From assembly GCF_965363235.1 (NCBI RefSeq), contig NC_134844.1, forward strand, positions 22,302,646-22,366,645: DNA of 64,000 nucleotides. The letters are read 5' to 3'. The position numbers were made by a program, and so were the translations under genes. The DNA comes from Mytilus galloprovincialis. Taxonomy: Eukaryota > Mollusca > Bivalvia > Mytilida > Mytilidae. Below, one piece after another: positions 49,101 to 58,699 of the stretch. How positions within the stretch are numbered: the first letter of the stretch is position 1; the number at the start of each line of letters is the position of its first letter. Below the pieces are notes generated by a model, which did not search any database, was not told where the DNA came from, and worked only from the letters and a program-made list of their open reading frames with translations.

Positions 49101-51627
49101 GTTGTATAAACAAAACAAAAACTGTAAGGGTAATTTAAAATTCAACACACTAATCTAAATACAGCTTCGTCTGTCCACCCATTTGACTAAGAAAACACCC
49201 GTAAACCCCCATTTCAATGCAATTTTACCTCAAACGTACTTTCTGTGTCTAAATCCATTCCGAATAGTCCATGTTTACAATGTATGAACTGGTTTATTAA
49301 TAACTTTTAAAAATGAAAGTACAATAGGGTCACGAGTGCACATTTAGTTTCCCTAAATAGGTGTAATACCACCATTGATTTTTCCCTATTAGTCTTTGTT
49401 AAATTGGCACTTTTAAAAAAATCGTACAGTATTTACCTTTATTTCAACCAAAGAAATACTTTGCATGTGTAAAGTTCAATCCTTTCCAGTGATACAGTGA
49501 AAATTTCACACTACATTTCATTGCATATAAGAAAGTAACCACCGCCAAGGGTAGACAACCCAATTTTTACACTGTTATTTACTGGTTACCTGCTTTGGTA
49601 ACTATGTAACCTTAATGTTCCAAAGTATTTTATAAGACCATCAAATAAAAAAAGAATGATGCTTTCAGACACCCAACATACATATTTACGACTCAGAAAA
49701 ATTTAAGTGCATTGAAATGCAGGGTTAATTTTCTACAACTGTCAAATTCAAGGGAATATTTTTTTAGGCCTACTTTCGTATGCAACCGGATGTGACGTAC
49801 CATGATTTGGTGGTATTACACCTCAACTTGAAACTTAGTACAATGTTCCCGATGATATGATCTTTCTAATTTTAATGCCTAATTATATTTTTTACCCATT
49901 TTCACGGTCCATTGAACATGGAAAATGATAGTGCGAGTTGGGCATCCGTGTACTTTGGACACATTCAGTGATTCTTGTTTCACTCTCAGTAGGAAGTTTG
50001 AAGCACAGGCACTTGTCTCAGAATTTTTTTTTGTATATACCTTACTATAACACAAGGTACTTAACTTGCATTTTAGAAAAATGTCAGGTGGTGACGAAGT
50101 TCCGTTATATGCCGCTTTATAGGCTGTCAACCCCACTAAAACTTGTTATATTGTAAATCTAAATTAATTTATTTTTACAATGGTGTATAACATGCCTACA
50201 TTTGTTGTCGTAATCTTCCGTAGCAATCCTACCCAAGTATGTCAATTGTAATAATTTTGCAAACCGCTGAAGAATTGGCAATAAACGTGTCACGTCTCCT
50301 TGTATATCTCGGTTTCCGATTGGTCAATTCTATGGGAAAGTTTCAATGATTCTCAGAGTTATCTGATCTTGTTTCATTCATAAGTAAAGCCAAGAGAGAG
50401 TCTGCATGACATTTACGTCATGGGAAAATTTGTAACTTATTAGACCACAAACAACACTTGTTAGATTTTTTTCACGGTATATTATACATTTTTACTAACT
50501 GTATGATAAGTTCTATTCATGAGAAAACTAACAGTTTTTTCTGAAACAAATTTTATAATAAATCATTTACTGCGAGACGTGTATTGCCAATTTTGGGTAG
50601 GTTGACGAAATAATTACGATTGACATACTTGGGTAGGATTGCTACGGATGATTACAACAACAACAATAGGCGTGTTATACCCCATTGTGAAGATAAATCA
50701 ATTTAGATTCACGGCATAACAAGTTTTAGTGGGGTTGACAGCCGAGACACAGCATTTTTAATGGAATTTTGTCACAGTAATAATGCATATGACATTTTTC
50801 AAAATCGCGAGTTCAGTACCTTGTGTTATATAAAGGTATATAGGGGGAAAAAATTCTGAGACGAGTGCCTTTGGTTTGAAGGTAAAAAACAAATGTGAAA
50901 AAACTTACCCTATGTGAAGGAGAAAGTAAAACACAAGTTGACTTTTTAAGTTAGGTTACTTAGATTAAAAAAAAATCACCAAATAAACCAGACTATAATT
51001 ATCAACTCCAGATGTGTGATATGTCTACAAAAGACTCATCAGTGACACTTAGGTAAAAAAATTTAATGTATCCACCAAGGTCAAAATAATGATTAAGGAA
51101 ATTGAATAGGTCTCTCTGAATCTCCTTTTAAATAGTTTATAGATATGAGAAGATCTGGTATGAGTGTCAATTGACAACTCTCCATCCAAGTCACAATTTA
51201 TAAAAGAAAACCATTATAAGTCGAAGTACGGTCTTCAAAACAGAGCCCTGGCTCACACCGAACAGCAGGCTATTAAGGGCCAAAAATAACTAGTGTAAAA
51301 CCATTCAAATGGGAAACAGTCTAATCTATATAAAAAGCGAGAAACGAGAAACACTTATGAACCACATCAACAAACAACAACTACTGAACATCAGATTCCT
51401 AAACATATAAGATTTATTTTTTATCAGATATTTATATTTTTCTTCCTATAGGTGCTGTGATTGGAATGGAGTATAATGGTGATGACTGTGTAGAGACATG
51501 TAAAACAGAAGCTTTAAATTTCATGAAAGGTTCAGTTGGACTGGTATTCGTTAGTCAAAGTCAATCGGAAGCAGAAAAACAAATTGAAGACTTCTATAAC
51601 TTTGCAGATATGCAGATGGCTGTTTGA
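37060..51627 (+). CDS. RP2, ARL3 GTPase-activating protein, nine exons
   Basis: Exons: 37060-37124 (tentative), 38362-38482, 41056-41147, 42041-42213, 43863-43966, 44430-44558, 45464-45544, 46179-46278, 51452-51627 (TGA). All junctions have AG/GT borders and keep frame. RP2 stimulates GTP hydrolysis by ARL3, releasing lipidated cargo for cilia and photoreceptor outer segments. Exons 2-4 encode the TBCC/C-CAP beta-helix: [58 protein letters not shown] and [12 protein letters not shown]. The arginine finger (human Arg118, in QQFR; codon 42096-42098) and Glu138 (in QPIIE) are both present. [12 protein letters not shown] follows. Exons 6-9 form the NDPK-like C-terminal domain, ending FYNFADMQM as in vertebrates. 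Length and motifs agree with family norms. The 5.2 kb intron 8 carries several transposons. Identity is secure; only the first exon is uncertain. Confidence 0.93.
37328..37478. mobile_element. Small GGATCC-ended MITE, copy 2 (RP2 intron 1)
   Basis: GGCGGATCCTGGGG at the left and GGATCCGCCACTGG at the right are inverted ends. The body has GGGGCCCCC runs and AGGGAATCATTGAAGCATGA, shared with 63213-63363. Confidence 0.7.
37990..38270. repeat. Fragment of a bivalve periodic repeat
   Basis: TTTCAGTTGACAACCCCATG and 'acttgacatgtttattaacc' match units of the array at 57070-57770. It lies in RP2 intron 1. Confidence 0.55.
38525..38690 (-). repeat. Hammerhead-bearing repeat, decayed copy
   Basis: On the minus strand it carries the same flanks as 7295-7452 (GGGTCCTCAATGCTCTTCAA, TTTGGCTTTTTAACTA) and a core with CTGATAA in place of CTGATGA. 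GAAA, stem II and the TC cleavage context remain. The changed base corresponds to the catalytic G8, so activity is unlikely. Confidence 0.7.
38778..39035 (+). repeat. tRNA-derived SINE
   Basis: The head resembles a tRNA: GCCTCGATGCCCGAG, an A-box-like TGGTCTAAGTAG (38796-38807) and a B-box GTTCGAACCCC (38849-38859). A body with GTTTTCTGCGGGCACTCC and AAACTGGTCGCCACTAAAAA follows, ending GTGGCGTTAAAACAC plus an A-rich tail. It lies in RP2 intron 2 in the gene's sense. The long spacing between the boxes suggests a serine- or leucine-type ancestor with a variable arm (inference). Confidence 0.8.
39226..39490 (+). repeat. Bivalve 'ATGCCCC' repeat, copy 1
   Basis: It starts TTTTTATGCCCCATTTATGG, continues through CTGTTCGTCTGTTCGTTC and CCCGCTTCAGGTCAAAGTTT, and ends near ACTTGGGACACATTTGTG. 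The same unit is at 46560-46858 (-) and 47250-47580 plus 49823-49975 (+). Confidence 0.75.
39555..39645 (+). repeat. Dispersed mussel repeat R2, short copy
   Basis: AGAAGATGTGGTATGAGTGC, CCAATGAGACACCTTTCCAT and AAGAAAACCGTAA correspond to the 5' part of R2 at 18890-19090. Confidence 0.65.
41742..41872 (-). repeat. Dispersed mussel repeat R1, 5' fragment
   Basis: It is the reverse complement of 8948-9070: CCTCCGGGTGCGGGAATTTC, AGACCTGTTGGTGACCTTCT, GGGTTGTTGTCTCTTTGACA and ATTCTCAATTTTATG. It lies in RP2 intron 3. Confidence 0.75.
42831..43300 (+). repeat. 160 bp tandem repeats in RP2 intron 4
   Basis: TCTGGACAATAACTTTAGTT (42831), TCTGGACACTAACTTGTGTG (42991) and TCCAGACAAGAACTTGTGTT (43151) start three units exactly 160 bases apart. 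Each continues with a GTGTATGGATCTCTCTGAAA-like segment and a GGGGGCAAAAAAGGGG-like segment. The third unit is partial. Confidence 0.85.
43404..43724 (+). other. Unrecognised open frame in RP2 intron 4
   Basis: The frame from about 43404 to TAA at 43724 reads like protein rather than AT-rich noise: [20 protein letters not shown], then [20 protein letters not shown] and [19 protein letters not shown]. It has no signal peptide or membrane segment. An internal ATG at 43563 is possible. It matches no family I know. It may be a fragment of a mobile element or an intronic retrocopy; coding status is unproven. Confidence 0.3.
46560..46858 (-). repeat. Bivalve 'ATGCCCC' repeat, copy 2
   Basis: Reverse-complement copy running from AATGACCCATCCACACTATC to GATAAATGGGGCATAAAAAT, with CGAACGAACGAAAGAATGAA in between. 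It lies in RP2 intron 8. Confidence 0.75.
47585..48047. repeat. 463 bp terminal copy 1 of the composite element
   Basis: It begins GGTGTAATACCACC and ends GGTGGTATTACACC (inverted tips). It differs from copy 2 (49360-49822) at only a handful of positions, for example CGAGGGTAG versus CAAGGGTAG and TTCCAAAATA versus TTCCAAAGTA. Confidence 0.9.
49360..49822. repeat. 463 bp terminal copy 2 of the composite element
   Basis: Same length and orientation as copy 1, and nearly identical. This indicates a recent duplication or recent insertion of the whole unit. Confidence 0.9.
50004..50873. mobile_element. Foldback transposon, 870 bp, with perfect 8 bp target duplication
   Basis: GTTTGAAG occurs at 49996-50003 and 50874-50881. 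The ends are inverted: left CACAGGCACTTGTCTCAGAA and right, read backwards, CAAAGGCACTCGTCTCAGAA. The inversion extends about 250 bases on each side (for example CCCCACTAAAACTTGTTATA on the left and its complement near 50720). It is related to the element at 25620-28438. It sits beside the tail of the 'ATGCCCC' repeat in RP2 intron 8. The 8 bp duplication suggests hAT. No protein is encoded. Confidence 0.85.
51003..51048 (-). repeat. Decayed hammerhead repeat in RP2 intron 8
   Basis: On the minus strand CTGATGA and the stem II segment GTCTTTTGTAGAC are intact, but GAAA is replaced by ATAT. ATCTGGAGT and the TAATTATAGTCTGG flank are still recognisable. Confidence 0.65.
51136..51345 (+). repeat. 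Dispersed mussel repeat R2
   Basis: It contains AGAAGATCTGGTATGAGTGT, AAGTACGGTCTTCAAAACAG, CCCTGGCTCACACCGAACAG and AGTCTAATCTATATAAAA, in the same order as at 18890-19090. It ends about 110 bases before RP2 exon 9. Confidence 0.75.
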
Positions 51628-51749
51628 TGTTATTTATTATTTATGACTTTAAGTTTCGTAGTCATTGTTATCCAGTCAAACTTTCACATATATCACTTAT
51701 GATTTGTTGTGTCTATTTGGTGGCATTATTTGTAGATTTATTTTGATAC

Positions 51750-53095
51750 CAGTGTTCTCCCCAGGCCGTTTTAGCCCGCGATGTTCAGCGCTATTTGAAT
51801 TCACCGCGGTGGTATTTGGGCAGACCGCAGCGCTATCCAATCAAATATCAGCGCTATTGTTTTTGAATTTCAAACTTCCGGTATTATTTGTACACATTCC
51901 GATCACGTGATCAACTGGTTTATTAATCCGAGAGATCGTTAATTCACCCAACGATGTCAAATATCGTAGGGGCCAGTTCAATAAATGATCAAAATGGCAC
52001 CATTTGCAAAACTTTTACTGCCAAATAAACCTTTCCTTCCTAAAGTTTTTCGCTTTAAAAAGATGCCGAAACTTATGAAAGGAATAGACAGTGCTAACAG
52101 AGACATATAATACATGTCTCGGGTGCTGAAAAGTTCATTTCTAAATGATAAAAGGGAAGTTTTACCCCCTTCTCTGACAACGTGGTCTCGACCATTTTTT
52201 GAACCATCTACGATTATATCATTACTTTTTTTGCGTTTACAACTGAACTGTCGAACCTGTACTGCTTGATGGAAGCATCCCTGTTATCAAGGGATTCATT
52301 ACAAACCCGTATTTTACGATTACTTGTCCATCCATGGCTCTTTTTCAAATGGATAAGGGAATAAAACAAAACGAAAATAAAATTATCAAACACAACCTCT
52401 AAAGGTGGTAGTTGTTTCAATTGGCATAATGTATTTGATTGGTAATTCACCTTTGAAATAAAAAAATCTCTTTAAAATATTTTTATAGGATTTCTTTCAT
52501 ATTCATAAGTGGAATATTTTAGCCTTTTTTTAAGCAAGTCTTTGATAACATTTGAATATTATTGAAAGGGCAATTTCATTTCTTCCTTTGAAATACTATA
52601 CTCATTTTTATTGAAAAGTTGTATTTTGCTAGAAATGTTAATAAAAGTAAATGTAAAAAATACCAATCTTGTCATTGAAAACTTTCTCACAGAAGCTGAC
52701 AATGACTTTATTCTTGGTCCTACATGTTCTGCAACATCACCTGTTAGTGATAAGAAATCTTAACATAGGCAGTCTGGTATAGACCCACCATGGAAAAGAC
52801 TTCTCCTTGGGTTTTATAGACAGATAATATGAGGATTATATGAATTTACAATGGAGAAAAAAAGACTTTTCTTCTATCATGTCTATATCCAGACAATAAC
52901 ATTAGCAAACAATGGGGTAACTTCCATGAGCATGATGAGGACATCATTACAAGAGAAAACATCAATAGCATAATATAAGAAAAACACATAACAAATCAAT
53001 TACAAACCAACCGCGCGCCGTGACAAAGTTACTGAGAATTGTCGAAAATCACGTGCTTACCACAGCGCTATCCAAAAATCCTGGGGAGAACACTG
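51750..53095. mobile_element. hAT-like non-autonomous transposon, copy B, just after RP2
   Basis: The ends CAGTGTTCTCCCCAGGCCGT and CTGGGGAGAACACTG are the same as at 26694-27895. GATAC flanks both sides (51745-51749, 53096-53100), a 5 bp duplication. It starts 123 bases after the RP2 stop, so it may supply or disrupt RP2's 3' untranslated region. AGCGCTAT motifs recur near both ends. No transposase is seen. Confidence 0.75.
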
Positions 53096-53100
53096 GATAC

Positions 53101-54845
53101 AAAATCATAAGGATTTTAAAAACAATTTGTTATCTATATACCATAGTTGCAATTTTAAAATCTTAGATATGAAATTATAAGCTTTATTCAAGAAATTACT
53201 AAATGGGTAAGGGAAATAACTAGACATTTTTAACCCAATTCATTCACTGGGTTTCCAGTTATTTGTTCAAAAACTTCATCAAAATACCATGAATAGTTTA
53301 TTAAAAAATAACACACACACATTTCAATCTTAAGTTCCATGAAAATGGTTAATATAAAAAGTTTCTTTTACTGATACTTGTATTGCAAAAAAAAATACAA
53401 CTCAAACAAAGAGGTGATAAAATGAAAATTCAACATTACTTTGAAATGGCTTGATTAAGAAAAATCCCACTTACAAAATTTTAAAGATTTCTTTTTACCT
53501 TAACAACATTGGAAATCAAAATTTTATCCTAAAATTTTGTTTCTATGTAGGATGTGAATAGATTTATTAATAGCAAAATTTAGATGAAAATCCACAGAAT
53601 ATTTTTATAAGCTGTTTATATTAGATATTTCCTTTTTCCACCAAAATATTGGTTCTGTTACATCACACCTAATCAGTTAAATGTATAAATTTCTTTTCTG
53701 CTTATCATCTATTTGTTACACAACATTTGAATATAATTTATTCGGCTTTATTCACATAGAAGTTGTCAACTACATTCATTATTGTTTATTTTTTTTATAT
53801 TATTTATACTTGTATTTATGAATATCAAACATTGCATTGGTTGTTAAATTTTATTTTTTTCAAGTAAAAATCAATGAACTTATATTTAAAGAGAATGAAA
53901 AGATAGCCTTTACTTTCACTTTTTTTTCTATAATTCATTGAACAACTGATCACTGACACCATAAAATCATACTTTACATATTGCAATTGACTTCTAAACA
54001 TTCCACATACTATACTATGACCTAATACCCAGTTGATAAATTTTAAATAAGAATCTGACCATTTCAAAAATGAAAGCTTACATTTTGTTAGTTTTGTTAG
54101 TATTATTGCAGCAATATTAAATCTTCACTTTTTGTTCAATATTTAACAATCCCAATGATAAATGCATGGAAACATTAGAGATAATCTTCTTATGCATGTA
54201 GAGTAAGACTTTGGTTAGCTTGCATGCTTTGTTTGTATATTGTTCAATTGTATTTGGGATAATGCTCAATCAAATTTAAATATAATATATACAGGTTTAA
54301 CTATGCTTATCTATATTGTTTGCAGCAGTTTATCTTTATTACAATGCTTGAGCAAACATAAATGCAAACAAAGCAAGAAAGCCAAACCATGTCTTACTCT
54401 TAAAGTATTTGGACATTAGCTCTAACATAAAAGTACATGTCTACATTTGTGCCATGAAAATATTGATATTTCAGAATAAAAGTGTCCACATATAAACATG
54501 CTCACAAAAGTGAATCATTTCATATGTTTATTGTTCTAATCAAGAAATACACTTATCATCTGTTAAAAGAAGTGCAATTTTGATGTCATTTTATAAGATT
54601 TTACATTTTACTGTTGAAGTGAAATATTGTTTTTGTAATGTTTGGAGGTGTTTAAAAATATTTCATTGATTAATTTTCTAGTTAAATTCATTTATTTTTC
54701 AATCCTAAAATTTAATTTTGCAATTAATTGCAATGGGTTTCAATATTTCAGCACAAGCTTCATAATAGAAATTTAGTTGAGAAGTTAGCTACAATATTTT
54801 CCACACTAATTTCTTTACATGGTATTTATTTATGCACAAATAGTT
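53101..54845. other. Intergenic, no gene recognised
   Basis: Very AT-rich. The minus-strand frame at 53825-54067 has no recognisable domain. The TMEM101 first exon was sought here and not found. Confidence 0.45.
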
Positions 54846-54849
54846 ATCA

Positions 54850-55795
54850 TAGTGTCGAGCCTGCAACTTTAGTTGCAGAAAGTTCGACATAGGGATAGTT
54901 ATCCGGCAGCGGCGGCTTTAGCTCACTTCTTAAAAGCTTTATATTTTAGAAGGTGGAAGAAGGTGGAAGACATGAATGCTTCAAACTTTGTTTATAGATG
55001 CCTCATGTTATGAAGTTTCTGTCGGTCACATGTCCAATGTCATTGACCTCATTTTCATGGTTCAGTGACTACTTGAAAAAAAAGTTCAAATTTTTTGTTA
55101 TATTAAATTATTATTATAAGTAAGAGGATAACTATATTTGGAATGTGCATACCTTGCAAGATTCTCATGCCCGTCAGACAGTTTTCACTTGACCTTGACC
55201 TCACTTCATGGATCAGTGAACCATGTTAAGTTTTGGTGGTCAAGTTCATAACTCAGATACTATAAGCAATAGGTCTTGTATATTCGGTGTATGGAAGGAC
55301 TGTAAGGTGTACATGTCTAACTTGCAGGTGTCATCTGACCTTGACCCCATTTTCATGGTTCAGTGGTCAAAGTTAAGTTTTTGAGTTTTGGTCTTTTTGT
55401 ACAATTCTATATGCAATAGGTCAACTATGTTTGAGTATGGAAATATTTAATGATCTATATGTCAGTCGCACAAGTTTTATTTGACCTTGACCTCCTTTTC
55501 ACGGTTCATTGCTCAGTGTTAAGTTTTTGTGTTTTGGTCTGTTTTTCTTAATCTATAAGCAATTTGTCAACTATATTTGTTGTATGGAAGAATTGTTAGC
55601 TATTCCTATCTACCTGGCATTGTCCATCTGACCTTGACCTCATTTTCATATGGTTCATTGGTCAATGTTTAGTTTTCTTGGGTAATGTTAAGTTAATGTG
55701 ACAGTTGTAATAAAGCTTTATATTCAGGACTATCAACATAATATCAATAATTAGTAAAGAAGGCGAGACATTTCAGTGTGTGCACTCTTGTATTT
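54850..55795 (+). repeat. Bivalve repeat with roughly 150 bp internal period
   Basis: It starts GTCGAGCCTGCAACTTTAGT, where TGCAACTTTAGTTGCA is a palindrome, and ends near GGCGAGACATTTCAGTGTGT. The phrase GACCTTGACCTCATTTTCAT recurs, in slightly varied form, at about 55040, 55192, 55339, 55482 and 55630, each followed by GGTTCAGTG-like and AGTTTTTG-like words. It is non-coding. Confidence 0.75.
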
Positions 55796-55799
55796 ACTT

Positions 55800-57060
55800 A
55801 TGCCAAAAAACCTGATACAGTGTCAGAACATTTCTACTTACCACTATTATTTAGATTTTGATTGCCATGATTATTTAGGTTTTGATTGCTAATTTATGAT
55901 ATCCCCATTATATGCATAAGGTGATGAGCTATGGATGTAAAAATGCATCACAACATATAGAATTCTCACATGAAGCTTGATATTAAGCTTCAGGTAGATC
56001 TGTTTTGTAGTTCGATTAAAAATGTACTTAAAATTCCTGGGATGAAAGGACAGTAATTAACCATTTTACCCTTCCTTTGGTATAATCACATTTTGTAATT
56101 GTAAGCATTTACAGTGCTGTTATTTATCTGGATTTAAACAAATTGTCCCTTAGATTAGGTCCCTTAGATTAGCCAATTTTATTGATAAAATCTAGAGAAT
56201 CTCCACTTTGACATTTATTTGATTACAATACAGTGAAACGTCAGCAAGCCACAGCTGATCTGTACATCTGATCAGTAGTTTTATCATACATTTTATTTAT
56301 CAATGAACTGGGGCCAAAATAATTAAAAGAAGTACATTCGTTTTTAGGCACTTAATACTTTGTTAAATTGTATTTGTTTATTTTTGGTATTTGTAGTGTT
56401 GATTTCAATGCTTATGTCATCAATGTTCAATGTATATTCATGTCACTGTGAATCCTTATTGTGATGATATTGAAGAAAAATCCATTCATCTGTCACATGT
56501 TCAATTAAACATGTTCCGTCCATCTTTCAGCTCATAGATCTGAAATTTTGTACTACATTTTATTTTATATTTATTTTGTTGTGATTATTTTGTTTTGATT
56601 ATTAATGTCAAATTAGTACTAAAATGGAATACAGTTTAAAATTTTACAGACTCTTTTATCTATTTTACCTCCTCTTGATTTATTATTAATTGTGGGGCAC
56701 CTGTTTATTCCAATAACACAATCACAAACAAAACCATGGTATACAATATTGTATCTTAAAATACTAGAAGTTTACCTACACATTTCATATAACATCCTGG
56801 TTTAATGGAGATGTAAAATACTAAGAGCAATATAACATCACATAACATTGATGCTTTAAGGCTATATGGAGAACATCCAGTTAAAGCAATCTCAACTCTC
56901 TTTCAACATTCATATATGGATGCCTGAACTGTACACTAGATTTCAGAAAACAATGTCAAATGCAGATAAGAAAGACAAGATCTTGCATGATGCAAACAAC
57001 ACATCTGATCAGAAGTTTAATACAGTAATAACAAAGGAAATATTTCACAACGGCTTCAAA
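55800..57060. other. Intergenic, no gene established
   Basis: One 66-codon open frame begins at 56866 (MENIQLKQSQLSFNIHIWMP) and ends at 57066. It is hydrophilic and unrecognised. I see no splice context or conserved motif and give it little weight. Confidence 0.4.
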
Positions 57061-57069
57061 CTATAATTA

Positions 57070-57770
57070 TGGCCCAGCCTATTGGTGGGTCGCCCTATAA
57101 TGATCAGTCTGTCCCTCTGTCCATCCGTAATAGATTGTGTCTGCTCTATGTCAGGAGGACGGTTATAATTTCATATTCATACTTGACAGGTATATTAATC
57201 AATACCAAATGGTGTTTCATAATGTATGGAAGACTTCCTAGGTCAATGTTCAAGGTTAAAAACTTGAGTTTCAGTTGACAATACCATGTCCTATGGTAAA
57301 TATCATGTCCACTCTATATCTTGAGAACTGTTATGATTTCAAAGTTTAAACTTTACATGTATATTAACCAACATCAGACAGTGTGTCCTAATGTATGTAC
57401 ATCATCAAAGGTCAAGGTAAAAAGCTTTGGTTTCAGTTGACAACCCCATGTCCTATGGAACAGATCATGTCTGCTATATGGAGAACTGTTATGACTTCAA
57501 AGTTTATTCTTGACGTATATTAATCAACAGTAGAGGAGGTGTTATAATGTATGAACAACTTGCTAGGTCAAAGGTCTATCTGTCTGCATGTTGTTCCATC
57601 CGTCCCTTAAAAATTGTGCTCTATCTTGAGAACCGATATGATTTCATACTTTATACTTGACATGTTTATTAACCAACACCAGAGTGTGTGTTCAACTTCT
57701 AATTCATAGGCCAAAGGCCAAAATATTTGAGTTTCAATTGACAACCACATGTTATAAGCAGTCATATCAC
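57070..57770 (+). repeat. Bivalve periodic repeat with TTGACAA..CCATGTCCTATGG units
   Basis: Units carry TTTCAGTTGACAATACCATG (57270), TTTCAGTTGACAACCCCATG (57431) and TTTCAATTGACAACCACATG (57731), with 'TATGATTTCA..TTTATACTTGAC' between them. A fragment is at 37990-38270. Confidence 0.7.
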
Positions 57771-58014
57771 TATTATACTGTGAAAGTAAGTTCAGGGTAT
57801 TTTTAATTTAATTGTATTGCCAAATAGAACACTTTCGACTAAAAACAATACAATAAAATCACATCAAGCAGTATAATGAGATTGTAATAACTTAAAAAAG
57901 TGATTCAAATCAGCTTGTCCATACACATTTTTACCACACCGTTATTTACAGCAGGCCCCAGAAATGGTTGTCTAGCAAATTAATGTTCATCCCAAAAATC
58001 CAGGACAAATGAGA

Positions 58015-58690
58015 GGCGACAGATATCAAAGGGACATTAAACTCATAAGTGGAATAGAAACAGACAACTGACGCCATGGCTAAAAAGAAGAGACTAACTA
58101 AATTACACAAAACACAACATAGAAAATTAAAAGACTATATGCAACACACATCCCACCAAAAACTGTGTGATCTCAGGTGCTCCTGAAGGGTATGCAGATC
58201 CTGTTTCACATGTGGCACTTGTATTGTACATTGCTCAATTTGGTACAAACCCAGTTTTGGTAGGTCATCAAGGCCAAACAACTTGTGATGATGCCTGTAA
58301 AATTTACAAAGGGATGATTTCAACTTCACCACTTCAAACTCTAGGTTTAATAGCTTCTGTGTAAAAATGAATCTTTGATCAAGGAAATAAAAGCCCTGAA
58401 GCATTTGTCAATTTGGAGACATTTGTTCCATGTGCAGGCTACTGGAATGTTGCTAAATAGAAATGGAAAATTCACAATTGGGAAGCTGAAGTAATCTCTT
58501 TTTTTTTTGTTAAGTTTTTTCAACTGATATCCTCATTGTCAATTTCTAGATGACAGTCAAGATATGAGGCAGACTTACCTGTATCTGTTGTATCCTTTAT
58601 CTCTAGGGAAATGGGATAGATGCGTTCAACATTGTCACCAAATTTTGAATTATGAAGTGAGAGAGTATGTAAGCAATATATAAATTAAAT
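58015..58690 (-). mobile_element. Retroelement fossil with reverse-transcriptase remnants
   Basis: Read on the minus strand, pieces such as SASYLD, HLEIDNE and TQKLLNLEFEVVKLKSSL resemble the C-terminal part of a reverse transcriptase I know from bivalve repeats (probably Penelope-like; class uncertain). The copy is 5'-truncated or partial, clearly broken at several places, and old. The left edge (58015-58140) is a mussel repeat module ('ACATTAAACTCATAAGTGG', 'ACAACTGACGCCATGGC'). Confidence 0.6.
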
Positions 58691-58699
58691 AAACAAGAC

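Larger units (their letters stand above)
47585..49822. mobile_element. Composite element: two 463 bp direct copies around a 1.3 kb core, outer TCAA duplication
   Basis: Direct copies at 47585-48047 and 49360-49822 bracket a unique segment. TCAA flanks only the outer ends (47581-47584, 49823-49826). The bases next to the inner ends (TAAA after copy 1, AATA before copy 2) do not match each other or TCAA. So the whole 2,238 bp behaves as one insertion. The core contains a short open frame starting at 48747 ([20 protein letters not shown] then WNAG). Its KG..PWN wording is reminiscent of transposase N-termini; this is only a resemblance. I see no primer-binding site or purine tract at the inner edges, and the tips are inverted repeats, so I favour a DNA transposon. 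It lies in RP2 intron 8. Confidence 0.75.
47250..49975 (+). repeat. Bivalve 'ATGCCCC' repeat, copy 3, split by the composite element
   Basis: The left part is 47250-47580 and the right part 49827-49975, with the TCAA duplication (47581-47584 and 49823-49826) at the break. Within the left part the segment 'AGTCCAATCAACTTGAAAC' (about 47405) preserves an uninterrupted version of the same target site. The repeat itself appears to have a local internal duplication (about 47360-47520 versus 47520-47580). Confidence 0.75.

Noticed and set aside
47585-49822. LTR retroelement with 463 bp LTRs
   Set aside because: Direct terminal copies and a 4 bp duplication fit superficially, but the tips are GGTG...CACC inverted repeats, and no primer-binding site or polypurine tract is visible at the inner edges.
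58167-58364. Plus-strand open frame as a gene
   Set aside because: It is antisense to the reverse-transcriptase fossil at 58015-58690 and has no independent support.
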